The notes under the pieces were generated by a model that searched no databases, was not told the DNA's origin, and saw nothing but the letters and a program-made list of their open reading frames with translations. The translations under genes and the position numbers were made by a program. 64,000 nt of DNA from Micromonospora fulviviridis (lineage in GTDB: Bacteria > Actinomycetota > Actinomycetes > Mycobacteriales > Micromonosporaceae). How positions within the stretch are numbered: the first letter of the stretch is position 1; each line of letters begins with the position of its first letter. The stretch covers positions 123,991-187,990 of the forward strand of contig NZ_BMRA01000007.1 in the NCBI RefSeq assembly GCF_014648395.1. The letters are read 5' to 3'. Positions 24,802-33,065 of this stretch are shown here, in pieces.

Positions 24802-25779
24802 CTAGGTGTTGCCGGGCGTCGCGCCGGTGCCGGCCATCGTGGCGAGCCGGCGGGCGAGCAGGGCGACGGCCTCCCGCAGCTCCGGAGGCTCCAGCACCTG
24901 CGCCTCGAAGCCCAGCCGGGCCACCTGCACGGCGAGCCAGTCCAGGCCGTCCCCGCCGACGGCGAGCACGCACCACCCGTCGCCGTCGTCCTCGACGCGC
25001 CCCACCTGGGGCGGCACCAGCTCCCGGACCCGTTCGGCCGGCGCGTGCACCCGCACCCGGGCGAGATACCGGTACGGCGACCCGGTGACGGACCGCTGCA
25101 CGTAGGCGACCGGGTCCGGATGCTCCCGCGCCCGGAAGCGCCAGGTCGTCGCCACCACCTCACGCATCCGGTCCAGCCGGAAGGTGCGCCAGTCGTCGCG
25201 GTCGACGTCCCGGGCCATCAGGTACCAGCGGCGGCCGGTGGTGACCATCCGCACCGGCTCGACCGTCCGCTCGCGCTCCCCGCCGTCGCGGCCGGGGTAT
25301 CGGAACCGCACCCGCACGAGGTCGCGACAGGCCCGGGCGAGCGTCACCAGCAGCTCCGCGTCGATTTCGACCCCGGGGCCGACGAGTGTCTCGGTGGCGC
25401 CGTGTACCGCGCGCACCTCGGCGCGCAGCCGGGCCGGCATCACCTGGTCGAGCTTCGCGAGCGCCCGCAGCGCCGCCTCGCCGGCACCGGCGACCGTGCC
25501 CCCCGAGGCCAGCCGCAGGGAGACCGCCGTGGCGATCGCCTCCTCGTCGTCGAGGAGCAGCGGCGGCAGCCGGGTGCCCGCGCCGAGCTGGTAGCCGCCG
25601 CCGACGCCGGACGTCGCGTGCACGGGGTAGCCGACCGCGCGCAACCGCTCCACGTCGCGGCGCACCGAACGGTCGGTGACGCCCAGCTCGGCGGCGAGTT
25701 CGGCGGCGGTCCAGGACGGCCGCCGCTGCAGCAGCGCCAGCAACCGCAGCACCCGCTCGGTCGTCGCCTCGACGGTCAC
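24802..25779 (-). CDS. WYL-domain transcriptional regulator (YafY/DeoR-like HTH)
   Basis: The 325-residue protein has an N-terminal helix-turn-helix (RVLRLLALLQRRPSWTAAEL, VTDRSVRRDVERLRAVG). A WYL domain spans residues about 140-240 (RVRFRYPGRDGGERERTVEP, GRRWYLMARDVDRDDWRTFR, with WYL as the name-giving motif). A WCX-type C-terminal extension ends it. Such proteins act as repressors or activators that sense nucleic-acid-like ligands. GTG 25779 has GGAAG about 9 nt upstream; GTG 25785 is also possible. It diverges from the glyoxalase-like gene with 61 bp between starts, so it may control that gene or the antiporter downstream. Confidence 0.88.
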   Translation of the reverse strand: MTVEATTERVLRLLALLQRRPSWTAAELAAELGVTDRSVRRDVERLRAVGYPVHATSGVGGGYQLGAGTRLPPLLLDDEEAIATAVSLRLASGGTVAGAGEAALRALAKLDQVMPARLRAEVRAVHGATETLVGPGVEIDAELLVTLARACRDLVRVRFRYPGRDGGERERTVEPVRMVTTGRRWYLMARDVDRDDWRTFRLDRMREVVATTWRFRAREHPDPVAYVQRSVTGSPYRYLARVRVHAPAERVRELVPPQVGRVEDDGDGWCVLAVGGDGLDWLAVQVARLGFEAQVLEPPELREAVALLARRLATMAGTGATPGNT

Positions 25780-25840
25780 GCCCACATGCTTCCACAGATC
25801 GCGGAACGATCCTGTCCGCGATCCCGGGCAGACTGTGGCC

Positions 25841-26287
25841 ATGACCGAACAGACGCGGACCGTACAGATCACCTTCGACTGCGCCGACCCGGCCGCCCTG
25901 GCGGCCTTCTGGGCCACCACCCTCGGCTACCGGCTCCAGGACCCGCCCGGGGGCTTCGAGTCGTGGGAGCAGGCCCTGGACGCGATGGGCGTGCCGCCCG
26001 AGCGGCGCAACGACGCCTCCGCGGTGGTCGACCCCGCCGGCACCGGGCCGCGGCTGTTCTTCCAGCGGGTACCGGAGGGCAAGCAGGCCAAGAACCGCGT
26101 GCACCTCGACGTGCGGGCCGCCCCGGGGCTCTCCGGCGACGCGCGGATGGCGGCCCTGGAGGCGGAGGCCGAGCGGCTCGTCTCGCACGGCGCCACCCGG
26201 CTGCAGCGCCACGAGCCGACTCCCCCGCTCGGCGCCGGTCACCTCATCATGGCCGACCCGGAGGGCAACGAGTTCTGCCTCGACTGA
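25841..26287 (+). CDS. Glyoxalase/VOC-superfamily protein
   Basis: The 148-residue protein has the VOC beta-alpha-beta-beta-beta arrangement: TVQITFDCADPAALAAFWAT, TLGYRLQDPPG, RLFFQRVPEGKQAKNRVHLD and, at the end, GHLIMADPEGNEFCLD. The final D-P-E-G-N-E-F-C-L-D strand is characteristic of the Glyoxalase_6 type. Metal ligands and substrate cannot be assigned. The ATG at 25841 has CAGACT 6 nt upstream, suggesting a leaderless transcript. Its stop abuts that of the LLM oxidoreductase. Confidence 0.87.
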   Translation: MTEQTRTVQITFDCADPAALAAFWATTLGYRLQDPPGGFESWEQALDAMGVPPERRNDASAVVDPAGTGPRLFFQRVPEGKQAKNRVHLDVRAAPGLSGDARMAALEAEAERLVSHGATRLQRHEPTPPLGAGHLIMADPEGNEFCLD

Positions 26288-27256
26288 TCAGCCCCGGGTG
26301 GTACGGAGTTTCGGCAGCACCTCGGCCCCGAACGTGTCGATGAAGGCGCGCTGCTCCTGCCCGACGTGGTGCAGGGCGATCTGGTCGAAGCCCAGCGCGA
26401 CGTACTCCTCCAGCCAGCCGACGTGCCGGCCCAGGTCGGCGGAGACGTTGACCACCGAGGTGACCCGCTCCATGGGCACGTCCTCGCTGACCACGTCGAA
26501 GTGGTCGGTCAGCTCCAGGTCCCAGCAGACCGGCGGGGCGAAGACGTTGCTGCGCCACTGGTCGTACGCGATGGCCTCGGCCTCGGCCTGCTCGGGGGCC
26601 CAGCTCACGTGCACCTGGAGGTGCAGCGGTCCGCGCCCGCCGGCGTCCCGGTAGGCGTCGATCATCCGCCGCAGGTGCTCGACCGGGGCGTTGACGGTGA
26701 TGAGGCCGTCGGCCCACTCGGCGCACCAGCGGGCGGTCTCCACGCTGACCGCCGCGCCGATCAGCGCGGGCGGCTGCTCGGGCCGGGTCCACAGCTTCGC
26801 CCGGTCCACGGTGACCAGCCCGTCGTGGGTGACCTCCTCGCCGGCGAGGAGCGCCCGGATCACGTCGACGCACTCGCGCAGGCGGGCGGCGCGGACGTCC
26901 TTGCGGGGCCACCCGGTGCCGGTGATGTGCTCGTTGCTCGCCTCGCCGGTGCCGAGCGCGGCCCAGAACCGGCCCGGGTACATGGCGGCCAGGGTGCCGA
27001 TGGCCTGCGCGATGATGGCCGGGTGGTAGCGCTGGCCGGGCGCGTTGACCACGCCGAACGGCAGGTTGGTGGCCTGGAGCGCGGCGCCGAGCCAGGACCA
27101 GGCGAAGCCGGAGTGGCCCTGCCGGGCGCTCCACGGCGAGAAGTGGTCCGACGACATGGCGGCGTCGAAGCCGGCGCGTTCGGCGTGGGTCACCGCCGCC
27201 AGCAGCCGGGCCGGGTGGATCTGCTCGTGGGACGCGTGGAAGCCGAACACCGTCAT
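26288..27256 (-). CDS. LLM-class flavin oxidoreductase (luciferase-like)
   Basis: The 322-residue TIM-barrel protein starts GFHASHEQIHPARLLAAVTH, contains DHFSPWSARQGHSGFAWSWL and GRFWAALGTGEASNEHITGT, and ends FIDTFGAEVLPKLR. The opening resembles a group recalled as probable non-F420 flavin enzymes that reverted from the F420-dependent LLM class, so the cofactor (FMN or F420) is left open. ATG 27256 has AGGAGG 7 nt upstream. The aldehyde dehydrogenase gene lies upstream on the same strand with about 41 nt between them, so both may be one operon. Confidence 0.85.
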   Translation of the reverse strand: MTVFGFHASHEQIHPARLLAAVTHAERAGFDAAMSSDHFSPWSARQGHSGFAWSWLGAALQATNLPFGVVNAPGQRYHPAIIAQAIGTLAAMYPGRFWAALGTGEASNEHITGTGWPRKDVRAARLRECVDVIRALLAGEEVTHDGLVTVDRAKLWTRPEQPPALIGAAVSVETARWCAEWADGLITVNAPVEHLRRMIDAYRDAGGRGPLHLQVHVSWAPEQAEAEAIAYDQWRSNVFAPPVCWDLELTDHFDVVSEDVPMERVTSVVNVSADLGRHVGWLEEYVALGFDQIALHHVGQEQRAFIDTFGAEVLPKLRTTRG

Positions 27257-27297
27257 GGGCGCACCTCCTACCCATGACGGCGTCCGGCCAATCGCGA

Positions 27298-28710
27298 CTA
27301 CTCCGAGTGCGCGCCGGCGCCGGCGCCGGCCTCCCCCTCGCCGACCCAGACGGTCTTGGTGTTGCAGAACTCCCGCATGCCCACGGCGGACAGCTCGCGC
27401 CCGTACCCGGAGTTCTTCACCCCGCCGAAGGGCAGCTCCGGATAGGACGTGGTCATGCCGTTGATGAAGACGTTGCCGGCGTCCAGGTCGACGGCGAAGC
27501 GCTCCTGCTCGGCGGGGTCGGTGGTCCAGGCGTTGGAGCCGAGGCCGAAGTTGGTGCCGTTGGCCACCTCGATCGCCTCCTCGTAGGAGCCGACCCGGTA
27601 GAGCCCGGCGACCGGCCCGAACACCTCCTCGGACCACATCCGCATCCCCGGCCGCAGGTCGGTGACCACGGTCGGCGGGTAGTACCAGCCGTCGCCGGAC
27701 GGCTTCTCGCCGCCGCACAGCACGGTGGCGCCGTTGTCGACGGCGTCCCGCACCTGGGCGTGGATCTCGTCGCGCCCGCCCTCGCTGGCCAGCGGGCCGA
27801 CGTCGGTGTTCTCGTCCATCGGGTCGCCGACCCGCAGTGCCGACATCCGGGCCGCGAACTTCTCGGCGAAGGCGTCGAAGACGTCGGTGTGCACGATGAA
27901 CCGCTTGGCGGCGATGCAGGACTGGCCGTTGTTCTGGCACCGGGCCGTGGTGGCCACCTCGGCCGCCTTGTCCAGGTCGGCCGAGGGCATCACCACGAAC
28001 GGGTCGCTGCCGCCCAGCTCCAGCACGGTCTTCTTGAGTTCCCGGCCTGCGATCTGGGCAATCGAGCGGCCCGCGCCCTCGCTGCCGGTCAGCGTGGCCG
28101 CCCGGACCCGGGGGTCGCTCAGGATCCGGTCCACCTTGTCGGAGCCGACCAGCAGGGTGGTGAACGCGCCCTCCGGGAAGCCGGCCCGGCGGAACAGCTC
28201 CTCCATGTAGAGGGCGGTCTGCGGGACGTTGGAGGCGTGCTTGAGCAGCCCGGTGTTGCCGGCCATCAGGGCCGGCGCGGCGAACCGCATCACCTGCCAG
28301 AGCGGGAAGTTCCACGGCATCACGGCGAGCACCGGGCCGATCGGCTGGTGCCGCACGTACGCCCGCTTCGCCTTGACCGCGGCGGCGTCGGCGGGCTCGT
28401 CGGCCAGCATCTTCGCGGCGTTGGCGGCGTAGAAGCGGCAGGCCGTGGCGCACTTGGTGACCTCGGCCTTCGCGGCCGCGTACGTCTTGCCCATCTCGGT
28501 GGTCATCAGCCGGGCGGTCTCGTCCCGCTCGGCCTCCAGCAGGTCGGCCGCGGCGATCATCCACCGGCCCCGCTCGGCGATCGTGGTCCCGTGCAGCTGC
28601 CGGAAGGCCAGGTCGGCCCGCTCGATGGCCGCGTCGACCTGCTCGTCCGACATCGGGTCGTACGTCTTGAGCACCTGTCCGGTGACGGGATTGGTGGTGG
28701 CGATGGGCAT
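27298..28710 (-). CDS. NAD(P)-dependent aldehyde dehydrogenase, succinate-semialdehyde type
   Basis: The 470-residue ALDH has the cofactor region LAVMPWNFPLWQVMRFAAPA, TLTGSEGAGRSIAQIAG, general base Glu in VLELGGSDPFVVMP and catalytic Cys in CQNNGQSCIAAKRFIVHTD. It ends with PFGGVKNSGYGRELSAVGMR. The N-terminus (IATTNPVTGQVLKTYDP) is typical of succinate-semialdehyde dehydrogenases, so it probably oxidises succinate semialdehyde to succinate. The C-terminus carries an extra Gly/Ala/Glu-rich tail (GEGEAGAGAGAHSE). The small membrane-protein gene lies 12 nt upstream on the same strand. Confidence 0.9.
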   Translation of the reverse strand: MPIATTNPVTGQVLKTYDPMSDEQVDAAIERADLAFRQLHGTTIAERGRWMIAAADLLEAERDETARLMTTEMGKTYAAAKAEVTKCATACRFYAANAAKMLADEPADAAAVKAKRAYVRHQPIGPVLAVMPWNFPLWQVMRFAAPALMAGNTGLLKHASNVPQTALYMEELFRRAGFPEGAFTTLLVGSDKVDRILSDPRVRAATLTGSEGAGRSIAQIAGRELKKTVLELGGSDPFVVMPSADLDKAAEVATTARCQNNGQSCIAAKRFIVHTDVFDAFAEKFAARMSALRVGDPMDENTDVGPLASEGGRDEIHAQVRDAVDNGATVLCGGEKPSGDGWYYPPTVVTDLRPGMRMWSEEVFGPVAGLYRVGSYEEAIEVANGTNFGLGSNAWTTDPAEQERFAVDLDAGNVFINGMTTSYPELPFGGVKNSGYGRELSAVGMREFCNTKTVWVGEGEAGAGAGAHSE

Positions 28711-28722
28711 GTCGTACTCCTG

Positions 28723-28986
28723 TCACTCGAACAGCGAGTGCCGCACGCCCGGCTCCTCGCGGTGGCGCGCGGCGCGGCGGCGCTGGATCACGACCAGGTC
28801 GACCACGGCCACCACGGCGAGGATCGCACAGACGACACCCAGCCAGGTCACGTCGGCGGCGAACGCGAACACCGCGAGGACGGTCATGACGACCAGGCCG
28901 AAGAGGGCGAGGGCGAGCCGCAGGTTCAGCGCGCTGTACGCGTGGCCGACCGTGCCGCGGGCACGGCGGGGCTGTGATCGCGTCAT
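28723..28986 (-). CDS. Small two-helix membrane protein (DUF6343-like)
   Basis: The 87-residue protein has a basic N-terminus (MTRSQPRRARGTVGHAYSAL) and two hydrophobic helices (LALALFGLVVMTVLAVFAFA and LGVVCAILAVVAVVDLVVIQ). An Arg-rich tail (RRRAARHREEPG) ends it. The shape resembles small actinomycete membrane proteins grouped as DUF6343, recalled rather than searched. It precedes the aldehyde dehydrogenase gene on the same strand. No function is known. Confidence 0.7.
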   Translation of the reverse strand: MTRSQPRRARGTVGHAYSALNLRLALALFGLVVMTVLAVFAFAADVTWLGVVCAILAVVAVVDLVVIQRRRAARHREEPGVRHSLFE

Positions 28987-29161
28987 TCCTCCGGGCTACC
29001 CCGGCACGGCCGGGGCTAACCGGTTCCCCCCGGGCGCCCGGCGGCACGGCCGGTGATCCCGGACACCAAGCGGGTACTCCCCGGATGCGCCCGACCGCGG
29101 GGTGCGTTACACCGGTCTGCCGGGACCGGTGGAGATCCCGGCGGCGGCGGAGAGGACGGGC

Positions 29162-29767
29162 ATGACCACGACGCACGCGGTGCCGGTGACGGTCGCCGTC
29201 TCGCGGCGCGCCGACCCGGCGCGCACCGACGAGATGGTGGCGTGGATCCGGGCCGGTACGGCGCTGGCCGAGAGCTTTCCCGGCTTCCTGGGCGCCGGGT
29301 TCGTCCGCAGCGCGCCCGGCTCCCCCGAGTGGCACGTGATGTACCGCTTCGCGAACCAGGACACGCTGCGCGACTGGGAGGACTCCCCGCAGCGGCACTG
29401 GTGGCTGACCTCGGCGCAGGGCATCGTCGAGCACACCCGGACCGAGCGCCGCACCGGCATCGAGGGCTGGTTCGACGCCCCGGTGGACCACGTGGTCGAG
29501 ACGTTCCCGGGCGGCGACGCCGAGCCGGCCGTGCCGGCCGCCCCGCCGCGCTGGAAGCAGGCGGTCACCATCTGGCTGGCGTTCTTCCCGCTCAGCCTCA
29601 CCGCCACCCTGCTCACCGCCCGGTTCATCGCCGACGTGCCGCTGGCGGCGCGGACGCTGCTCATGACGCTCTGCCTGACCCCGCTGATGACCTATCTGGT
29701 GCTGCCCCGGATCACCCGGGCGCTGCACTGGTGGCTGCACGGCCAGCCCGCGCCCTGGCGGCGCTGA
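29162..29767 (+). CDS. ABM-domain protein with two C-terminal membrane helices
   Basis: The 201-residue protein joins an antibiotic-biosynthesis-monooxygenase-like ferredoxin fold (residues about 8-105: VTVAVSRRADPARTDEMVAW, FPGFLGAGFVRSAPGSPEWH, VMYRFANQDTLRDWEDSPQR) to two membrane helices (about 140-185, VTIWLAFFPLSLTATLLTA and LLMTLCLTPLMTYLVLPRI). Such fusions are widespread in bacteria; the ABM part may bind a small hydrophobic ligand at the membrane. ATG 29162 is preceded by a GGAGAGG-like site. No partner gene is evident. Confidence 0.8.
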   Translation: MTTTHAVPVTVAVSRRADPARTDEMVAWIRAGTALAESFPGFLGAGFVRSAPGSPEWHVMYRFANQDTLRDWEDSPQRHWWLTSAQGIVEHTRTERRTGIEGWFDAPVDHVVETFPGGDAEPAVPAAPPRWKQAVTIWLAFFPLSLTATLLTARFIADVPLAARTLLMTLCLTPLMTYLVLPRITRALHWWLHGQPAPWRR

Positions 29768-29768
29768 C

Positions 29769-29786
29769 ACCGGTTCACGAACCGGT
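29769..29786. repeat. Perfect 18-bp palindrome
   Basis: ACCGGTTCACGAACCGGT has 8-bp perfect arms around a 2-nt centre, just 1 nt after the ABM gene stop. It could be a short terminator stem or an operator for the GDSL lipoprotein gene. Confidence 0.5.
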
Positions 29787-29904
29787 CGTAACACGCTCAT
29801 GTGAACGACGGTTGTCGATGCCGGAAAGGCGACAGAGTCCCCGTCCGGACGGCCGAGGCGCATAGGGTCGACGCGCCGCTTCATGCCGCCGGACGGGGGA
29901 CGGT

Positions 29905-30747
29905 ATGCCTCGACGTTGGATCGCCGCGCTGGCCTGCCTCGCGGCGCTGGTCGCGCTCGCCTGCGACGGCGAGGGCTCGGCGTCGCCCCGCCCGTCGGGC
30001 TCCGCGCCGGCCGGCGCGCCGAAGGTGCTCACCGCGCTGGGCGACTCGGTCACCACCGGCTTCGGCTCCTGCCTGGTGCTGGTGAGCTGTGAACGCAACT
30101 CCTGGTCCAGCGGCGACGGCATCCGGGTGCACAGCCTCTACCGGCGGCTGCGCGAGGACAACCCGACGCTCCGGGCCTACAACCGGGCCGCCCCGGGCGC
30201 CCGCGCGGCCGGCCTCACCGACCAGGCCCGGGCTGCCGTACGCGACAAGGCCGACCTGGTCACCATGCTGATCGGGGCGAACGACGCCTGCCGGAACGAC
30301 ATCGCCGACATGACCCCGGTGGCCACCTTCCGCAAGCAGGTCGACGCGGCCCTGGCGGTGCTGCGCAAGGGCCGGCCGAAGGCGCGGGTGCTGATGGTCA
30401 GCCTGCCCGACCTGTACCGGCTCTGGGAGATCGGCCACACCGAGTCCCGCGCGGTGCGGGCCTGGTCGCACGGCATCTGCCCGGCGCTGCTGGCCGACGC
30501 CACGTCGACCGCGCCGGCCGCGGTGGCCCGGCGGGCCCGGTTCCGCGAGCGGATCGACGCCTACGACGGGCAACTGCGGGCCGCCTGCCGGGCGTACGGG
30601 TCCCGCTGCCGGTGGGACGGCGGTGCGGTGCACCGGACCCGGTTCAGCCTGGACGAGGTGAACGCGCTGGACTGGTTCCACCCGAACGCCGCCGGCCAGG
30701 ACCGGCTCGCCGACGTCACCTGGGACGCGGCCGGCTGGGCCGACTGA
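29905..30747 (+). CDS. Secreted SGNH/GDSL-type hydrolase lipoprotein
   Basis: The 280-residue protein has a lipoprotein signal with lipobox LVALAC (Cys near residue 20) and a Ser/Pro-rich linker. The SGNH hydrolase domain follows: TALGDSVTTGFGS (nucleophile Ser, block I), NRAAPGARAAGL (block II Gly), MLIGANDACRND (block III Asn) and DWFHPNAAGQDRLAD (block V Asp/His). It probably hydrolyses ester bonds at the cell surface, on lipids or acylated sugars. Four Cys in the mature part (SCLVLVSCE, ACRND, ICPA) may form disulphides. TAGGGT at 29864 lies upstream, with a real leader before the ATG. Confidence 0.88.
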   Translation: MPRRWIAALACLAALVALACDGEGSASPRPSGSAPAGAPKVLTALGDSVTTGFGSCLVLVSCERNSWSSGDGIRVHSLYRRLREDNPTLRAYNRAAPGARAAGLTDQARAAVRDKADLVTMLIGANDACRNDIADMTPVATFRKQVDAALAVLRKGRPKARVLMVSLPDLYRLWEIGHTESRAVRAWSHGICPALLADATSTAPAAVARRARFRERIDAYDGQLRAACRAYGSRCRWDGGAVHRTRFSLDEVNALDWFHPNAAGQDRLADVTWDAAGWAD

Positions 30748-30780
30748 CCCGCACGCCGCCCGGGTGGGCCGGGTCGGCCG

Positions 30781-31518
30781 TCAGGGCCGGCGCGGGCCGG
30801 GCAACTGCCGGGGGCCGCCCCGGTAGAGGGCGCGGGCCCGGTCGGCGAGGTCCTTGGTGGCCGACGAGTTGGCCCAGGTGCCGAGGATGATCGCGGCGCC
30901 GGGGATCACCTTGGCGAACATCCGCTTGGCCGCGCGTACCCCGGCCATCCGGGCCAGCCGGACGCCGAGCTGGAGCATCACCCGGCCCAGCGGGCGCTCG
31001 CCGCCCATGCCGAACAGCGCGCCGGCCCGCTCCCGGCCGGCGGCCACCCCGAGGGCGAGCCGGGCGCTCTCGGCAACCTTGTGCACCCGCTGGAGCACCA
31101 GCAGGTCGGTGGCCCGGTCCGGGTGGACCGGGTCGACGCCGTACGCGGCCGCCACGTGCAGCACCAGCCGGGCCTGGGTCCAGGCCAGCACGCCCACGTC
31201 GATGACCGCGCCGGGCAGCCCGGCCGCCCCGGAGACCGCGCCGGAGAGCCGGGCGTGGTTGACGAACTTGCGCACCGCCTGCTCGGCCAGCTCCTCGGCG
31301 GGGACGTCGGGTCGCTGCGCCCGCTCCCGGTCGGCCCACTGCGCCGCCTCCGGCCCGAGCCGGCGCACCGCCTCCAGGGCCAGGTGCTCCGGGGCGTACT
31401 GCGGGTCGTCCCGCATCCGGTCCCAGAGCTTCGCCGGTGGCGCCTCGGGCGCATCGACCGGCGCGGCCGGCTTCGGGGGAACGGTGGACTCGCCGTCGAC
31501 GGGGGCGGGGTCGGTCAC
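30781..31518 (-). CDS. EcsC-family protein
   Basis: The 245-residue protein has a Pro/Ala-rich N-terminus, then an EcsC-like helical domain: EQAVRKFVNHARLSGAVSGA, AGLPGAVIDVGVLAWTQARL, VLHVAAAYGVDP and later RAAKRMFAKVIPGAAIILGT. EcsC proteins are linked to ABC exporters in Bacillus, but their biochemical role is unclear. The GTG start has GGGAG 8 nt upstream. A 48-aa gene ends 40 nt upstream on the same strand, so the two may be co-transcribed. It converges on the GDSL lipoprotein gene. Confidence 0.85.
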   Translation of the reverse strand: MTDPAPVDGESTVPPKPAAPVDAPEAPPAKLWDRMRDDPQYAPEHLALEAVRRLGPEAAQWADRERAQRPDVPAEELAEQAVRKFVNHARLSGAVSGAAGLPGAVIDVGVLAWTQARLVLHVAAAYGVDPVHPDRATDLLVLQRVHKVAESARLALGVAAGRERAGALFGMGGERPLGRVMLQLGVRLARMAGVRAAKRMFAKVIPGAAIILGTWANSSATKDLADRARALYRGGPRQLPGPRRP

Positions 31519-31558
31519 GAGGGGGCTCCCGGGGGTCGGTACTGCGGGGGCGGAGCGG

Positions 31559-31705
31559 TCAGCGGCGGCGGGACGACAGCCGGCTGGCGAGCTGCTTGAG
31601 CTTCGCCTGGTTCTCCGGCTTGGCCAGCTCGCGCCGGCCGCGGTCGACCAGCTGCTGACCGCGGGGCGACCGCAGGAAGGCGCTGAGCCGTTGCACCAGT
31701 GACAT
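31559..31705 (-). CDS. Small basic protein (48 aa)
   Basis: The gene starts at ATG 31705, with AGGAGG 5 nt upstream, and ends at TGA 31559. It encodes a highly basic helical peptide beginning MSLVQRLSAFLRSPRGQQLV and ending in QLASRLSSRRR. The ribosome site and codon use support a real gene. I do not recognise a characterised family. It precedes the EcsC gene on the same strand. Confidence 0.65.
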   Translation of the reverse strand: MSLVQRLSAFLRSPRGQQLVDRGRRELAKPENQAKLKQLASRLSSRRR

Positions 31706-31798
31706 GACGTCCTCCTGTCCGCGGTCCTCCCTCATGTGTACCCGGGACCGGCAAGTCCCTGGTACCCGGGCCGGCCCTCCGGCAACCCCCGGCCCGGA

Positions 31799-32674
31799 TC
31801 AGCCCAGGATCTCCTTGACCACCGCGTTGGCGCGCCACTCGTGCTGGGCGTACGCGTCGGGGAACGCGGAGACCTGGACGGCCTGGGCGGCGACGGTGAG
31901 GGGCAGGTCCTGCCAGCCGGGGATCTCCTCAAGGGCGGTGAGGAACGCCTTGGTGGCGTACTCCGGGTCCATCAGCTCCTCGACGGTGCCCCAGCCGCTG
32001 CTCGGCCGCTGCTGGAACAGGCCGACCGAGTCGTGGTCCCAGCCGATGGCCTGGTGCGGGTAGCTCTGCGACTCGGGCAGCACGCCGCTGGCGTAGTTCA
32101 GCAGGGTGCTCTCCTGCATGGCGGTGGCCACCGCGATGACCAGGCCGCGACGGGGCACGCCCATCTCCCGGCCGGCCTGCACGATCTTCTTGGCGTTGTT
32201 CATCTGGGTCTGGTCCAGGCCGGCGACCGGGACGATCCGGCGCGGCTTCGGCTTCGCCTTCGGCTTGGGCTTCGCGGTCGCCGAGGGGGTGGCCGACGGG
32301 CTGGCGCTCGGGGTGGCCGCCGGGGCGGTGCTCTCGCGGGTCAGGCCGCGGGAGGCGGCGTCGACTTCGGCCCGCTGGGCGACCTCGGCCGACGCGGCGG
32401 GGCTCGGGGTGTCGTCGGCCGCGCGGGCGCCGATCTGGCTGAAGCCACCCACCAGGCCGAGGCAGCAGACCGCGCCGGTGGCCACGGCCATCTTCGTGCG
32501 GCCGGGCCGGGCGGCCAGGGGGTTCAGGAAGGCGTTGAAGCGGGTACGCAGGGAACCACGGGGAGTGGAAGCCTCGGGAGAAGCGGTCGACTGAACGGTC
32601 GAGGGGGTATCGTCCGAACGGTCAGCCGAACCGCCGGGGCCGTACTGGTCGTCGAGGGTGCCGTCGTCACGCAT
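31799..32674 (-). CDS. Membrane-anchored cell-wall hydrolase-like protein
   Basis: The 291-residue protein has a cytoplasmic N-terminus of about 60 residues and one membrane segment (MAVATGAVCCLGLVGGFSQI). An outside linker rich in Ser, Pro and Ala follows, with a basic KPKPKAKPKPRR tract, then a C-terminal domain (about 150-291). That domain contains IAVATAMQESTLLNYASGVL (a candidate catalytic Glu, as in lysozyme-like transglycosylases), HDSVGLFQQRPSSGWGTVEE and LTVAAQAVQVSAFPDAYA. The last segment closely matches the start of the protein at the right window edge (QAVQVSAYPDRY), so both share this domain. Activity is inferred only. The start is at 32674, facing a structured intergenic region. 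Confidence 0.75.
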   Translation of the reverse strand: MRDDGTLDDQYGPGGSADRSDDTPSTVQSTASPEASTPRGSLRTRFNAFLNPLAARPGRTKMAVATGAVCCLGLVGGFSQIGARAADDTPSPAASAEVAQRAEVDAASRGLTRESTAPAATPSASPSATPSATAKPKPKAKPKPRRIVPVAGLDQTQMNNAKKIVQAGREMGVPRRGLVIAVATAMQESTLLNYASGVLPESQSYPHQAIGWDHDSVGLFQQRPSSGWGTVEELMDPEYATKAFLTALEEIPGWQDLPLTVAAQAVQVSAFPDAYAQHEWRANAVVKEILG

Positions 32675-33065
32675 TCGACGAGGCTAGGCAGGGCAAACCG
32701 GGATCACCCAGGCCCAAAGGGTGACCCTCGCCACACTTCGTGCTCCCCGAACCGGACATTCACTGGCGCCCCGGGGCGGCGGGCGACGGACCTCGCGACC
32801 CGGGAAAACCTCCGGTCCACCCCGGGTCGCGCCGCCCCGGGCAGGAACCTCGCAGCCCTCCCGGCCGCACCCAGTGATCGGCTAACTCGTCCTTTCGGCC
32901 GAACCGGACCTGGCCCGTCAGGGGGAACGATCCCGTCACCGACACCGAACTGTGATCATCGTTCGGCCCGTAACGGAATGGACCACGGTGGCCGGTACGT
33001 TGGCCGAACCGGGAGGCCGTGCGCGCACGGTCCGCCCGTACGCGTCGACAGGAAGGTCCGAACCG
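32675..33065. other. Divergent intergenic region with a long nested hairpin
   Basis: This 391-bp region lies between the hydrolase-like gene (minus) and the PAC2 gene (plus), and I see no gene in it. An outer 12-bp stem (32770-32781 with 32830-32841, CCCGGGGCGGCG) encloses an inner 9-bp stem (32796-32804 with 32821-32829, CGACCCGGG). On the minus strand this would form part of the hydrolase leader. Searching by eye for the c-di-AMP (ydaO) riboswitch core gave no convincing match. Confidence 0.5.

Noticed and set aside
32675..33065. A c-di-AMP (ydaO-type) riboswitch before the hydrolase-like gene
   Set aside because: The region has stems, and GCTAAC occurs at 32881-32886, but the conserved core around it and the partner segments were not found on either strand.
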